A stretch of 64,000 nt of DNA from an uncultured Lachnospiraceae bacterium (GTDB lineage Bacteria; Bacillota; Clostridia; Lachnospirales; Lachnospiraceae), in the NCBI GenBank assembly GCA_910579685.1, contig CAJTVN010000008.1, positions 58,947 through 122,946 on the forward strand. The letters run 5' to 3'. The notes beneath the pieces are model-generated. The model was not told the DNA's origin. It saw only the letters and a list, made by a program, of their open reading frames with translations, and did not search any database. The translations under genes were made by a program, and so were the position numbers. Positions 34,621 through 42,754 of this stretch are shown piece by piece. Position 1 is the stretch's first letter; every line of letters begins with the position of its first letter.

Positions 34621-34649
34621 ATATCGCCTTTTTGCGCAAAAGGCAATAT
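34621..34649 (-). terminator. hairpin after the GH25 gene, possible weak terminator
   Basis: GCCTTTTTGCGCAAAAGGC with flanking ATAT forms a stem directly after the lysozyme stop codon. Read leftward no strong T-run follows, so some read-through into rfbB is likely. Confidence 0.45.
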
Positions 34650-37361
34650 TTAATATCCCAGATAACTAATATTCATATCCACTCCGCCGCTGATTCCTGC
34701 GACGCTTCCCTTGGAGGAATACTGCCACAGGTCATATTTAGTGGCGGTATAGGTGGGCGATGCCGCATACTGGGCCAGCCAGATCTTATATCCGGTAAGG
34801 CTTCCCGCATTCATTTTTTCGGTCAGCCAGTTCTTGTTTGCATAGATGCCCGCCTTGTATCCCGAATTCTGAATGGTCTGGCAGAAGGCCTTGCACACAG
34901 CGGTTCTGGCATCTGAGCTGATCGCATCGCTGCGTCCGTTGCTGGGCTCCACGTCAAGGAAGACGGGATAGGAAATATTATACCCCTTTATCAGGCCAAG
35001 CACCATGGAGGCTTCCTCAACTGCCTCCACCTCATTAACAGCCTGGGTGAAGAAGTAAACCCCAACCTTGAGGCCCGCACTCTGGGCTCCTTTTATGTTG
35101 GTCCGGAACATGGGATCCTCGATGAGCGCTCCTGTGGTGGAGCCTCTGTAGCCGCATCGTATAATCACGTAGGATACGCCGCTGTCCTTCACCGCTCCCC
35201 AGTTAATGCTTCCATTCCATTTCGACACATCAATCCCGAGATGACCGGAGCCCGTGTTTAAGACGCCGTTTTCATTGAACGTGTATTTTGCGCCCTGAAT
35301 CACCTGCTCGCCGGTAACCGGGTTTCCGTCTTTATCATAGAAATAGGTGGCTCCGTCAAGAGTCTGCCAGCCGGTATACCGGTACTGGCCGGCGGTCTTA
35401 GTATTTTTTATGTAAAACTCCTTGATCTCGCTGTTATAGTAATCCGCATATTTCGCTTCCCTGAAATTGCCGTCCTCGTCCTTTACATAGAGCTTTTCCC
35501 CGCTGGTTGTCAAAAGATTGGTGGTGGTGTCGTTTTTTGCGTCTGCCGCCGGATCCGCCGTGGGGGAGGCTGACGGTGTCTGTGTGGGACTGGCAGTCGG
35601 GGTTGCTGAAGGCGTCTGTGTCGGGCCTGCCGTCGGGGTCTGCTCAGGGCTTGCCGTTGGCAGCTGTGTGGGCGCAGGCGACTGCGTAACCAGAGGATCC
35701 TGCGTCGGCGTCTGTGTTGCCGCAGCATCCGGTGTGGGCGTCTGATCCGCAATCGGATCCGGTGTGGGCGCCAAAGTCGGTTCCGCCGTTGGTTCCTGGG
35801 CAGGTTCCGGCGTTGGTTCCAACGTTGGTTCCAACGTGGGCTCTGCCGTTGGTTCCGCCGTTGGTTCCATTGTCGGTTCCATCGTCACCTCCGGGGTTGC
35901 CTCACTGCCAGGATCTGCCGGCTGATCCGCACCGGACTGCGCAGGTGGCTCCGATACCGCACCCGCATCGCCCGGAAGCGTGCCAGGCACCTCAGCCGAA
36001 AGAAAGCGGAAGCCTGCCGCCGCTTTCAGGGTCGGCTCCGCAATCCTGCTTCGGTCTATCACCTCATACTCTTCCGATGTCTCCTGCGTTCCCTCGATCA
36101 GGGTTCTGGTGGATTCCACCCATTCCACCGTGTCCGTGTTTGTGGATTCCACCACGGTCTCATTCACCTTGGTATCTTCCACCTTGGCATTGACCTGGGC
36201 TTCCGTTTTCACTTCGTCCGCCACATCCACCTTTTTGTACTCGATCGTATCCTTAACCGTGACGGAAACGGCCTCGCCCGAAAAGCTGTATTCCTCAAGG
36301 CCCGAAGGCCCGGTAATCACTGCGCTGTATTTTCCCGGCGTCATCTGTTTTTCGTAGATGATGCCGTCCTTGTCCTCATCCTTTAAAATCAGCGTCTGTC
36401 CGGAGGCGGAGGTAAGCTGCACCTCGAAAGCCACGTTGGGAATCAGCCGCTCCGACTTTTTGTTGATAAATTTAATCTTGAGATCCTTCTGGATTGACGT
36501 CAGGTTCATAACCACGTCAATCCGGTTGTTCAGCCGCTCCCTTTCCCGTCTCTCCTCCTGCGCTTCCTGCTCGGCCCGCTCCAGTTCGGCCGCCATGAGC
36601 TTCGCTGTCTGTGCATCCGCTATGGCAAGCAGCCCGCTCTCTCCGATCACTTCGATTTCTTCCACTCCCTCTCCGATCTGCGCGAAAGCCGCAACCTGTT
36701 TTTCTTCCGCCTTCGCCCGCAGATAAATGGAGCCTGCGCTCACTCCAAGGGTCAGTACCAGCAGGGCCATAAATGCGATCACACCGTCAGAAAGGCGCAT
36801 ATGCATCAAAAAGAAGGTTTTTCGCTCCTCCCTTACCTGCGGCGTCCCGTCCCATCGGTCCTCATCATCCGCATAGCCCCCGTCACGGTCATCGTAGTCA
36901 TATTCCCCGTCCTCATATTCAGCGGTTTCATCCTCGTATTCGTCGGCCTCATCCTCGTACTCGTCCTCATATTCATCAGACTCGTCCTCGTATTCGTCGG
37001 CCTCATCCTCGTACCCGTCCTCATATTCGTCAGACTCGTCCTCGTATTCGTCGGTCTCATCCTCGTACTCGTCCTCATATTCGTCAGACTCGTCCTCGTA
37101 TTCGTCCTCATATTCGTCAGACTCGTCCTCGTATTCATCGGTCTCATCCTCGTACTCGTCCTCAAACTCGTCAGACTCGTCCTCAAACTCATAATCATAG
37201 TCGTCATCTTCAGACTCATAGTCATCCAGCTCAAACTCATCCTCGCAGTCGTCCCAGTCTCCGGCCTCAAAATCTGCGGGGCTGATGTGGAATTTATTGA
37301 CACTTTTGCGGATATTTCTTCTTTTGTTTTTCAATTTCTTTTTGGAAAACGCAGAACGCAT
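34650..37361 (-). CDS. GH25 lysozyme with long acidic repeat and Pro/Thr-rich spacer
   Basis: A 903-residue wall hydrolase. Layout: basic N-terminus (1-22); acidic Glu/Asp/Tyr repeats (about 35-160, units like DEYEDES); one membrane helix (about 192-213); a domain with helices and a beta sandwich (about 225-450, including SGQTLILKDEDKDGIIY); a Pro/Glu/Thr spacer (repeated EPTAEPT/TPTA units, roughly 485-625); a cell-wall-binding-like repeat pair (GWQTLDGATYFYDKDGNPVTGE); and a C-terminal GH25 muramidase from about 707 with GIDVSKWNG (Asp711) and PVFLDVEP (Asp803, Glu805). The acidic part would be cytoplasmic and the enzyme outside. ATG 37361 follows CTGGAGG. Confidence 0.9.
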   Translation of the reverse strand: MRSAFSKKKLKNKRRNIRKSVNKFHISPADFEAGDWDDCEDEFELDDYESEDDDYDYEFEDESDEFEDEYEDETDEYEDESDEYEDEYEDESDEYEDEYEDETDEYEDESDEYEDGYEDEADEYEDESDEYEDEYEDEADEYEDETAEYEDGEYDYDDRDGGYADDEDRWDGTPQVREERKTFFLMHMRLSDGVIAFMALLVLTLGVSAGSIYLRAKAEEKQVAAFAQIGEGVEEIEVIGESGLLAIADAQTAKLMAAELERAEQEAQEERRERERLNNRIDVVMNLTSIQKDLKIKFINKKSERLIPNVAFEVQLTSASGQTLILKDEDKDGIIYEKQMTPGKYSAVITGPSGLEEYSFSGEAVSVTVKDTIEYKKVDVADEVKTEAQVNAKVEDTKVNETVVESTNTDTVEWVESTRTLIEGTQETSEEYEVIDRSRIAEPTLKAAAGFRFLSAEVPGTLPGDAGAVSEPPAQSGADQPADPGSEATPEVTMEPTMEPTAEPTAEPTLEPTLEPTPEPAQEPTAEPTLAPTPDPIADQTPTPDAAATQTPTQDPLVTQSPAPTQLPTASPEQTPTAGPTQTPSATPTASPTQTPSASPTADPAADAKNDTTTNLLTTSGEKLYVKDEDGNFREAKYADYYNSEIKEFYIKNTKTAGQYRYTGWQTLDGATYFYDKDGNPVTGEQVIQGAKYTFNENGVLNTGSGHLGIDVSKWNGSINWGAVKDSGVSYVIIRCGYRGSTTGALIEDPMFRTNIKGAQSAGLKVGVYFFTQAVNEVEAVEEASMVLGLIKGYNISYPVFLDVEPSNGRSDAISSDARTAVCKAFCQTIQNSGYKAGIYANKNWLTEKMNAGSLTGYKIWLAQYAASPTYTATKYDLWQYSSKGSVAGISGGVDMNISYLGY
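36905..37240 (-). repeat. acidic-repeat coding region, degenerate tandem repeats
   Basis: On the plus strand short units such as TCCTCGTATTCGTC and TCCTCATATTCGTC recur with 18-21-base spacing across this stretch, encoding the DEYEDES-type repeats of the GH25 protein. Copies are similar enough for slippage or recombination to change repeat number in frame. Confidence 0.85.
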
Positions 37362-37416
37362 TTATGTAAACCTCCAGTTTAAATTGCAATATGCCGTTTT
37401 AGGGTGACGCCCCAAC

Positions 37417-37445
37417 AGTATACCATTTTTACCGTGCAAACACAA
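37417..37445 (-). promoter_or_regulatory. promoter of the GH25 gene
   Basis: On the minus strand TTGTGT (37440-37445), a 17-base spacer and TATACT (37417-37422) with an extended TGG. The -10 is about 55 bases before the ATG at 37361. Confidence 0.65.
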
Positions 37446-37791
37446 TCTTTTTATCTCTTTGGCCTTCTTCTTTGAAATTGAATCTTGATATCATCACGCT
37501 CTATACACTTATTGCATAAACCAATTAAGCTTTGTACCGAAGGCAAGTCTGCTGCACCATTAAGTTGACATATTCGTTGACACGGTACTTTGTTCTGCTG
37601 TTTTTATTGACAACGGGCATGATTCAGGGAATGGATGTTTTGTTTTCGGCTCAGGTAAACGGTTTGTTCCGTACGATTCACGACAGCTTTGTTCTCACGG
37701 AAAGTCAGAATTCGCCACAGTCTCCCATAAGTTTACATAAATCTATGTCGCTTTAGGCGATAACTTACTGCATTCATTCTGTTTTAAGGTA
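37446..37791. other. intergenic region with no supported gene
   Basis: About 350 bases between divergent promoters. A 74-codon TTG-started frame (37532-37756) has no ribosome site and no recognisable similarity, so I do not call it. TTCCGT/ACGGAA (about 37669-37704) flank ACGATTCAC, a 9-mer also found at the start of the structured element at 49086; on its own this is weak. Confidence 0.5.
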
Positions 37792-37819
37792 TTGACATTT
37801 TCTGCACAGGTTATAAAAT
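37792..37819 (+). promoter_or_regulatory. sigma-A promoter of the zinc-ribbon gene
   Basis: Perfect TTGACA (37792-37797), a 16-base spacer and TAAAAT (37814-37819), about 50 bases before ATG 37870. Confidence 0.75.
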
Positions 37820-37869
37820 AAAGGTACAACTTTACATAACATATCTCAATAGAAAAGGGGAGTTTTACT

Positions 37870-38217
37870 ATGATGTATATGCACTACTGTAAATGTTGTC
37901 ACCGTATTTTTATGCTGAACGGGCATAAGATGATCTGCCCCAAATGTACGGAGCCGCTCACGGAACTGCGGATTTCTTATTTGGATTATGTAAATCTGAA
38001 TATGCAGGGACGGGAAGAGCTTATCGCCGCCTGTGCGGATGATGAGCAGCTGGACAAAATGAAAGCCACCTACCGTATGTACAAATACAGCAAATGGTAT
38101 CGTGAGCTTCAGGCCAGCAACGAAGACAATCTTCCCATCACCACGCTGCTGGCATCCATGGCCAACCAAAATACCGGTGACACCTCTTTACACGCAGGCG
38201 TGACTGCCAGAATCTGA
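37870..38217 (+). CDS. small zinc-ribbon protein
   Basis: A 115-residue soluble protein with an N-terminal zinc ribbon: HYCKCCHRIF (Cys7-x-Cys-Cys) and MICPKCTEPL (Cys-x2-Cys), 16-20 residues in all. The rest is helical (NMQGREELIAACADDEQLDKMKATYRMYKYSKWY). Proteins of this size with one such ribbon are common in Lachnospiraceae and have no assigned function; nucleic-acid or protein binding is possible. ATG 37870 or 37873 follows GGGGAG. It is monocistronic with a strong promoter and terminator, suggesting good expression. Confidence 0.8.
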   Translation: MMYMHYCKCCHRIFMLNGHKMICPKCTEPLTELRISYLDYVNLNMQGREELIAACADDEQLDKMKATYRMYKYSKWYRELQASNEDNLPITTLLASMANQNTGDTSLHAGVTARI

Positions 38218-38256
38218 AAACTACATATGGAAACATGCGCCGCCAGGCGCACAAAG

Positions 38257-38290
38257 AGGAAAACCGGCCCCTGTGGCCGGTTTTCCTGTC
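38257..38290. terminator. strong terminator, shared by convergent genes
   Basis: AGGAAAACCGGCC (38257-38269) and GGCCGGTTTTCCT (38275-38287) form a perfect 13-bp stem with a 5-base loop. It ends the zinc-ribbon gene and may also serve the leftward SMR pair ending at 38303. Confidence 0.85.
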
Positions 38291-38302
38291 TGCAATCTCC
38301 TT

Positions 38303-38644
38303 TTATCGCCCCAGATGATACACTGCGATTCCCGCAAAAATGAACAGCATACCCAGAAGCTTTCTCTTTGTAATTTTCTCGCGGAAGAAAAAGAAGCTCA
38401 GCACGAGCACCATCACATAGCCCGTGGCCTCCACGATCTGCACGTTGGTGAATTCCATGCCCTCATAGGCGAGAATGGTAAGAAACATGGACAGAAACAT
38501 CATGCCATAGCCGCAGATCACATAGGGATTCAGGTATTCGAAAATCACCGAGCGGTACGTTTTTCCCGCACTTTTTTTGAGCAAGATCTGGGAAAAGGAT
38601 GCAATCAGCACAGAGCACAGAAGAATTATCACATGAAGTTTCAT
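38303..38644 (-). CDS. SMR/EamA-like small membrane transporter, subunit 2
   Basis: A 113-residue protein with four hydrophobic helices: LHVIILLCSVLIASFSQILLKKSAG, VICGYGMMFLSMFLTILAYEGM, QIVEATGYVMVLVLSFFFFREK and LLGMLFIFAGIAV. Size and pattern fit the small multidrug resistance/ArnE-ArnF-like group, which works as paired subunits. ATG 38644 overlaps the stop of its partner in ATGA. In a polysaccharide locus the likely job is flipping a polyprenyl-phosphate sugar across the membrane for GT-C enzymes (inference); drug efflux is the alternative. Confidence 0.8.
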   Translation of the reverse strand: MKLHVIILLCSVLIASFSQILLKKSAGKTYRSVIFEYLNPYVICGYGMMFLSMFLTILAYEGMEFTNVQIVEATGYVMVLVLSFFFFREKITKRKLLGMLFIFAGIAVYHLGR

Positions 38645-39000
38645 TCCCTCGCCTCCTTTCCGCTGTTCAGAATCACGATTCCGGCTATTACCAGCAAAAT
38701 CCCGGCCATCTTGGACAGGGTGATCCTCTCATCAAAAATCAGCTTTCCCCATACCATGGCCCAGATCAGGGTGACCGCCTTGTTGGCATAGGCCACCGAG
38801 AGCTCCAGCCTCTTAATTACCTGCTGCCAGAGAATCGCATATACTCCAAGTATCCCAAGCTCGATCCCGTAAAACACAAAAAACATAAAACTGAAGCGCT
38901 CCTGGCCGGACGCCAGCTTTGCCACAATACTGTTAACACTGTAAATCAGAAAGACCGCCTGCAGCATCAGGATGTCCCTCATTTTCCCCTTGTTTTCCAT
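38641..39000 (-). CDS. SMR/EamA-like small membrane transporter, subunit 1
   Basis: A 119-residue, four-helix protein (ILMLQAVFLIYSVNSIVAKLAS, FMFFVFYGIELGILGVYAIL, ELSVAYANKAVTLIWAMVWGKLIF, KMAGILLVIAGIVIL). SVAYANKAVTLIWAMVWGKL with a following DERIT matches the conserved helix 3 of EmrE-like and ArnE-like proteins. ATG 39000 follows AAGGAGG. The gene directly downstream encodes the second subunit, so a heterodimer is likely. It lies beside the large inverted repeat at 39130-39489. Confidence 0.8.
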   Translation of the reverse strand: MENKGKMRDILMLQAVFLIYSVNSIVAKLASGQERFSFMFFVFYGIELGILGVYAILWQQVIKRLELSVAYANKAVTLIWAMVWGKLIFDERITLSKMAGILLVIAGIVILNSGKEARE

Positions 39001-39129
39001 AATTCCTCCTTCTATTTTCGCATTTCACACTTTTACAATCATAACACACTCTTTTTTTCACGTATATTAAATTTTTATGAATAACTGGATTTTTTAGCCA
39101 AATAATAGTAGAATAACAGGAAAATGTGT

Positions 39130-39489
39130 ACGCAGGATACTGCTGTGAAAATTTGTTCTGCCTGTGCGGCCTGCTCCGGGACCCTGCCGGTCTGCGGCGG
39201 AGTATGGCATTCGGCTTCCGGACTGATGTTACAAATCGGATTTCACTACTAAAACGCTACAGGTTTTCGGAAACTGGACGGGCCGGCACCAGGCGGCATC
39301 CTTGCCGCAAGTGCCTGAAACCGCCATCCATGGCGGTTTCTCCCTGGCTGAGAAACATTTTATAAGTGAAATTACCGATTTTTCGCAACAGCCCGGAAGC
39401 CGAATGCCATACTCCGCCGCAGACCAGCAGGGTCCCGGAGCAGGCTGCACAGGCAGGACAAATTTTCACAGACATATTTTCGCCTGCGT
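39130..39489. repeat. large near-perfect inverted repeat element
   Basis: Arms 39143-39225 and 39389-39471 are complementary at 79 of 83 positions, with short outer arms ACGCAGG/CCTGCGT (39130, 39483). The 163-base centre has further hairpins, notably GAAACCGCCA/TGGCGGTTTC (39317-39340) and GCGGCATCCTTGCCGC. It fills the 517-base gap between the leftward SMR pair and the rightward SGNH-like gene. Reading frames here are fragments on both strands without ribosome sites; I see no gene inside. Confidence 0.9.
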
Positions 39490-39517
39490 CCCAAATATTA
39501 CCGTCAATGAGAAAGGC

Positions 39518-40516
39518 ATGGTTAATTTTATGAATAGAAAAAAAACAAAAATAAATCTTCATGTGATCCTGATTCTTGCCATCGTGCTCATCGCAGGCTT
39601 TTCCGCTTACCGGCTGATCCGCTGGAACAAGGGGACGAGGCTCTCCGACAATGAAACGGACGTGGACACCTCCCAGTTTGACATAGAAACTCTGGACATG
39701 ATCATTCCCATGGATTCCTCCCGGCTCAAGGATCATATTGATGACGGTGTCACCACCATCCTGTGCCTGGGGAACAATCCCTTCTCTGATGACAGGGGCG
39801 AGAGCGGGCTTGCCGCCAGAATCGCTCAGAAGACAAACGCCGTGGTATACGACTGCTCCTTCCCGGATTCCTCTGCAGCCTGCAAATACCCGGTCTACAA
39901 CCCGGAATACACCAGGGATCACTTCAATTTTTATTATGTGGTGGAATGCTTCCGGAACAATGAATTCACCGCCATCAATTCCATTGCAAACGATGAGCCG
40001 GACCCCCGGTATCTGGAAGCTGTGGATGTGATGAAGACCGTGGACATGAGCAAGGTGGACATCCTGATCGTCATGTATGACAGCACGGATTACAATATGG
40101 GAACGCCCTCCGACAACCCGGACAATCCCCATGACGTGACGGCTTTCACCGGCGGGCTTCGAACCACCCTGGAGAACATCCAGTCCACCTGGCCCTACAT
40201 CCGAATTTTCGTGATGTCCCCCACTTACGCCCAGTATATGGACGAGGACGGAAAGCTTTACAACGGAACCACCATGGACATCGGCAACGGCACCCTCAAC
40301 CACTATCTGGTCAAAGAGGTAGACGCCGCCATGGACTGCGGCGTCTCCATCATAGATAATTATTTTGGAACCATCAACGAGGACAATTACAGAGAGTACA
40401 TGACCGACCATATGCACTACAACGAGAAAGGAAGGGAAAAGCTGGCCGACCGGATTGCTGACATCATCAACAACCATCTGGGAACCGTCTCCTCCTCGGT
40501 TTCGCAAACCGACTAG
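39518..40516 (+). CDS. membrane-anchored SGNH/GDSL-like protein
   Basis: About 332 residues: a basic N-terminus (NRKKTKINLH), one membrane helix (VILILAIVLIAGFSAYRLI) and an extracellular domain. The domain shows ILCLGNNPFSDDRGE where SGNH hydrolases have the nucleophile block, IVMYDSTDYNMG, RIFVMSPTYAQYM, and a C-terminal DHMHYNEKGREKLADRIAD, the usual Asp-x2-His block. The nucleophile Ser is not at its standard place (GNNP rather than GDS), so activity is uncertain. The start may be ATG 39518 or 39530; ribosome sites are mediocre. It is convergent with the GH78 gene, sharing a CTAG stop overlap. Likely a glycan esterase or O-acyl-transfer helper. Confidence 0.75.
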   Translation: MVNFMNRKKTKINLHVILILAIVLIAGFSAYRLIRWNKGTRLSDNETDVDTSQFDIETLDMIIPMDSSRLKDHIDDGVTTILCLGNNPFSDDRGESGLAARIAQKTNAVVYDCSFPDSSAACKYPVYNPEYTRDHFNFYYVVECFRNNEFTAINSIANDEPDPRYLEAVDVMKTVDMSKVDILIVMYDSTDYNMGTPSDNPDNPHDVTAFTGGLRTTLENIQSTWPYIRIFVMSPTYAQYMDEDGKLYNGTTMDIGNGTLNHYLVKEVDAAMDCGVSIIDNYFGTINEDNYREYMTDHMHYNEKGREKLADRIADIINNHLGTVSSSVSQTD

Positions 40517-42717
40517 CCCCGATTATACCAGCGCACCTTCCGGTCTGCATAGACGTACCTTCCGCCCCGGACGCTCTGTGTAAGCCCGTCCGGCAGCTCG
40601 ATCTCGGCAAGACAGCCCTCCGGTACGGTAAACTCAAAGCAGACTTCCTCTCCTTTATAATACCAGGAGCTCTCAAGATGCCCCAGCCTCGTCTCCAGGG
40701 AGGCTTTCACAAATCCCATTCTCTTATCCGGCAGGGGCTTTATGGAAATATGCCGGTAGCCCGCACCGTCCTCCAGCACCCGGATCCCGACACAGGATCC
40801 GAAAATCCAGTCAAACACGGAGCCGTAGGCATAATGGTTATAGGAATTCATATCGCTGCTCCAGAAAGAGCCGTCCTTTCGGATTCCGTCCCAGTGCTCC
40901 CACATGGTGGTGGCTCCCCGGTTTATTGCAAACAGCCAGGACGGTGCCTTTTCCTGGAACAGAAGCTCATAGGCGATATCGCCTCTTCCCGCCTGTGTCA
41001 GCGCATGCAGCAGATAGGGCGTTCCCACAAAACCGGTGGTAAGCCGCATTCCGTTCTCCTCAATCATCCGGACCAGTCCGTCCGCCGCCGCTTTCCTGTC
41101 GTCACACAGCCCGAAATGGAGGGCCAGCACATAAGCCGTCTGGGTTCTCTGAACGGGAATCCCCTTTTCCATAAAACGCTCCTTCACGGTCCGAACCACA
41201 TTCTCATACAGTCTTTCATATTCGGACATGTCCCGCCCGAGAACCTTTCCGGCCTTGACAAACAGTAAGGTGCTGTGGGCAAAGAAGGCGGAGGCTATGT
41301 AATCCGGCGAGGTGGCTCCCACATAATCGCCGCCGTCCATGGCAAGCCAGTCGCCGTAATGTTCGCCTGAAAGCCACAGATATTCTTCCTCCCCCGCACC
41401 GTGCATGTACTCGATCCACGCCTTCATGCTCTCAAACTGCGCTTCGAGCACCTCTTTATCCCCGTAGGCGAGATAAATCTCCCAGGGACAGATCACTGCC
41501 GCATCTCCCCAGGCCGCCGAGACATTGGTCTCGCGCGCAAGCTTCACATTGGGGGCGATTCCGTATACCTCCCCCTTTTCGCCCTGCCCGGCGGCCAGAT
41601 CCTTAAGCCACTTTTTAAAGAATTTTTCAATGTCATAATTGATGGCCGCCGTGCGCACAAACACCTGGGCGTCCCCGGTCCAGCCAAGACGCTCGTCCCG
41701 CTGGGGACAGTCCGTGGGGACGTCGATATAGTTGCTCTTCTGCCCCCAGATTACATTGTGGTACAGCTGGTTTATCTTTTCATTTCCGCAGACAAAATGC
41801 CCTGTGCGCTTCATATCCGAATGCACCACTCTTGCCCGAAACCGGGACAGATCCGGCTCCCCGGCGGGATATTCGTCAAGACGGACATAGCGGAAGCCCT
41901 GCCAGGTAAAAAAAGGTTTCAGACATTCCTTTTCCTCCCCGGAAAAGACGTAGGTCATCCTCTGCTTTGCCCCCCGCAGGTTTTCCGTGTAAAAATTGCC
42001 CTCCCGGTCCAGCACCTCCGCATGGCTTAAGCAGATCCGGCCGCCGCCCATGCCATCCGTACAGATCTCCACATAGCCGGAAAGGTTCTGCCCGAAATCA
42101 ATGACCCGCTCCCCGGCCGGAGTGACGAAATATCTTACCGCCTGTACGGCCTCCTGCTCTCTGACCGCCTCCCCCTCCTGATAGATCAGATGAACCGTAA
42201 GGTTTTCCGGCAGTGCAGGGCCAAGCTCCTTCTTTTCTGCCGTGCGGTCAATCAGCTCCCCGTCATAGATCTGGGATGAGAGAATCTGGCTGGTGCGCAC
42301 TTTGGTTTCCTCCCCGGAGGAAAAGCGCTCCCTGCTTCCATCCTCATACTCCACCTCCAGCTCATAGATCAGACTGATGTGGTCCGAGAAATTGTGATTC
42401 AGACGGTCAAAACCAATCGTTCCCACGGCCCATCCCTGCGCACACAAAAAGCACAGCTCCACGCTGCCGCCCACCGCAAACAGGGTGGTGACATCATAGG
42501 TCTGATACTGGAGCCTTGCCTCGTACTGTGTCCAGTAAGGCGCAAAGAGCTCGTCTCCCACCCGCCTGCCGTTCACAAAGGCAAGATACATGCCCACGGC
42601 GCTGGCTGCAAGACGCACACTTTTTACGCCCTCCTTCAGCGAAATCTCCCTGTAGAACTCCGGACATGCCTCCCCCGTCTCATAGGGGGACCTGATCCAT
42701 ACTGCATTCTGTAACAT
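40513..42717 (-). CDS. GH78 alpha-L-rhamnosidase-like enzyme
   Basis: A 734-residue protein without signal peptide, so cytosolic. It has N-terminal beta domains (FYREISLKEGVKSVRLAASAVGMYLAFVNGRRVGDELFAP; VIDFGQNLSGYVEI) and then an (alpha/alpha)6 barrel with IDVPTDCPQRDERLGWTGDAQVF, the GH78 acid region, and later TTMWEHWDG and SYNHYAYGSVFDWIF. A C-terminal beta domain ends the protein. It would release L-rhamnose from glycosides. Being intracellular and beside rhamnose-synthesis genes, it may trim or recycle rhamnosyl glycans or process imported plant glycosides. ATG 42717 follows AAGGAGG; it is 37 bases downstream of the SGNH gene. Confidence 0.92.
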   Translation of the reverse strand: MLQNAVWIRSPYETGEACPEFYREISLKEGVKSVRLAASAVGMYLAFVNGRRVGDELFAPYWTQYEARLQYQTYDVTTLFAVGGSVELCFLCAQGWAVGTIGFDRLNHNFSDHISLIYELEVEYEDGSRERFSSGEETKVRTSQILSSQIYDGELIDRTAEKKELGPALPENLTVHLIYQEGEAVREQEAVQAVRYFVTPAGERVIDFGQNLSGYVEICTDGMGGGRICLSHAEVLDREGNFYTENLRGAKQRMTYVFSGEEKECLKPFFTWQGFRYVRLDEYPAGEPDLSRFRARVVHSDMKRTGHFVCGNEKINQLYHNVIWGQKSNYIDVPTDCPQRDERLGWTGDAQVFVRTAAINYDIEKFFKKWLKDLAAGQGEKGEVYGIAPNVKLARETNVSAAWGDAAVICPWEIYLAYGDKEVLEAQFESMKAWIEYMHGAGEEEYLWLSGEHYGDWLAMDGGDYVGATSPDYIASAFFAHSTLLFVKAGKVLGRDMSEYERLYENVVRTVKERFMEKGIPVQRTQTAYVLALHFGLCDDRKAAADGLVRMIEENGMRLTTGFVGTPYLLHALTQAGRGDIAYELLFQEKAPSWLFAINRGATTMWEHWDGIRKDGSFWSSDMNSYNHYAYGSVFDWIFGSCVGIRVLEDGAGYRHISIKPLPDKRMGFVKASLETRLGHLESSWYYKGEEVCFEFTVPEGCLAEIELPDGLTQSVRGGRYVYADRKVRWYNRG

Positions 42718-42754
42718 TTCGTAACCTCCTTAGAAATTATTGATACGCAGCTGT

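Noticed and set aside
36773..37382. Arg/His-rich and Val/Leu-rich frames opposite the acidic repeat
   Set aside because: Direct result of translating the repeat DNA in other frames.
37532..37756. 74-codon rightward frame with a hydrophobic stretch
   Set aside because: TTG start without ribosome site, no recognisable similarity, odd composition; most likely chance.
39257..40507. 416-codon leftward frame opposite the SGNH-like gene
   Set aside because: Val/His/Gly-rich antisense translation with no domain; the rightward frame has a membrane anchor and an Asp-x2-His block.
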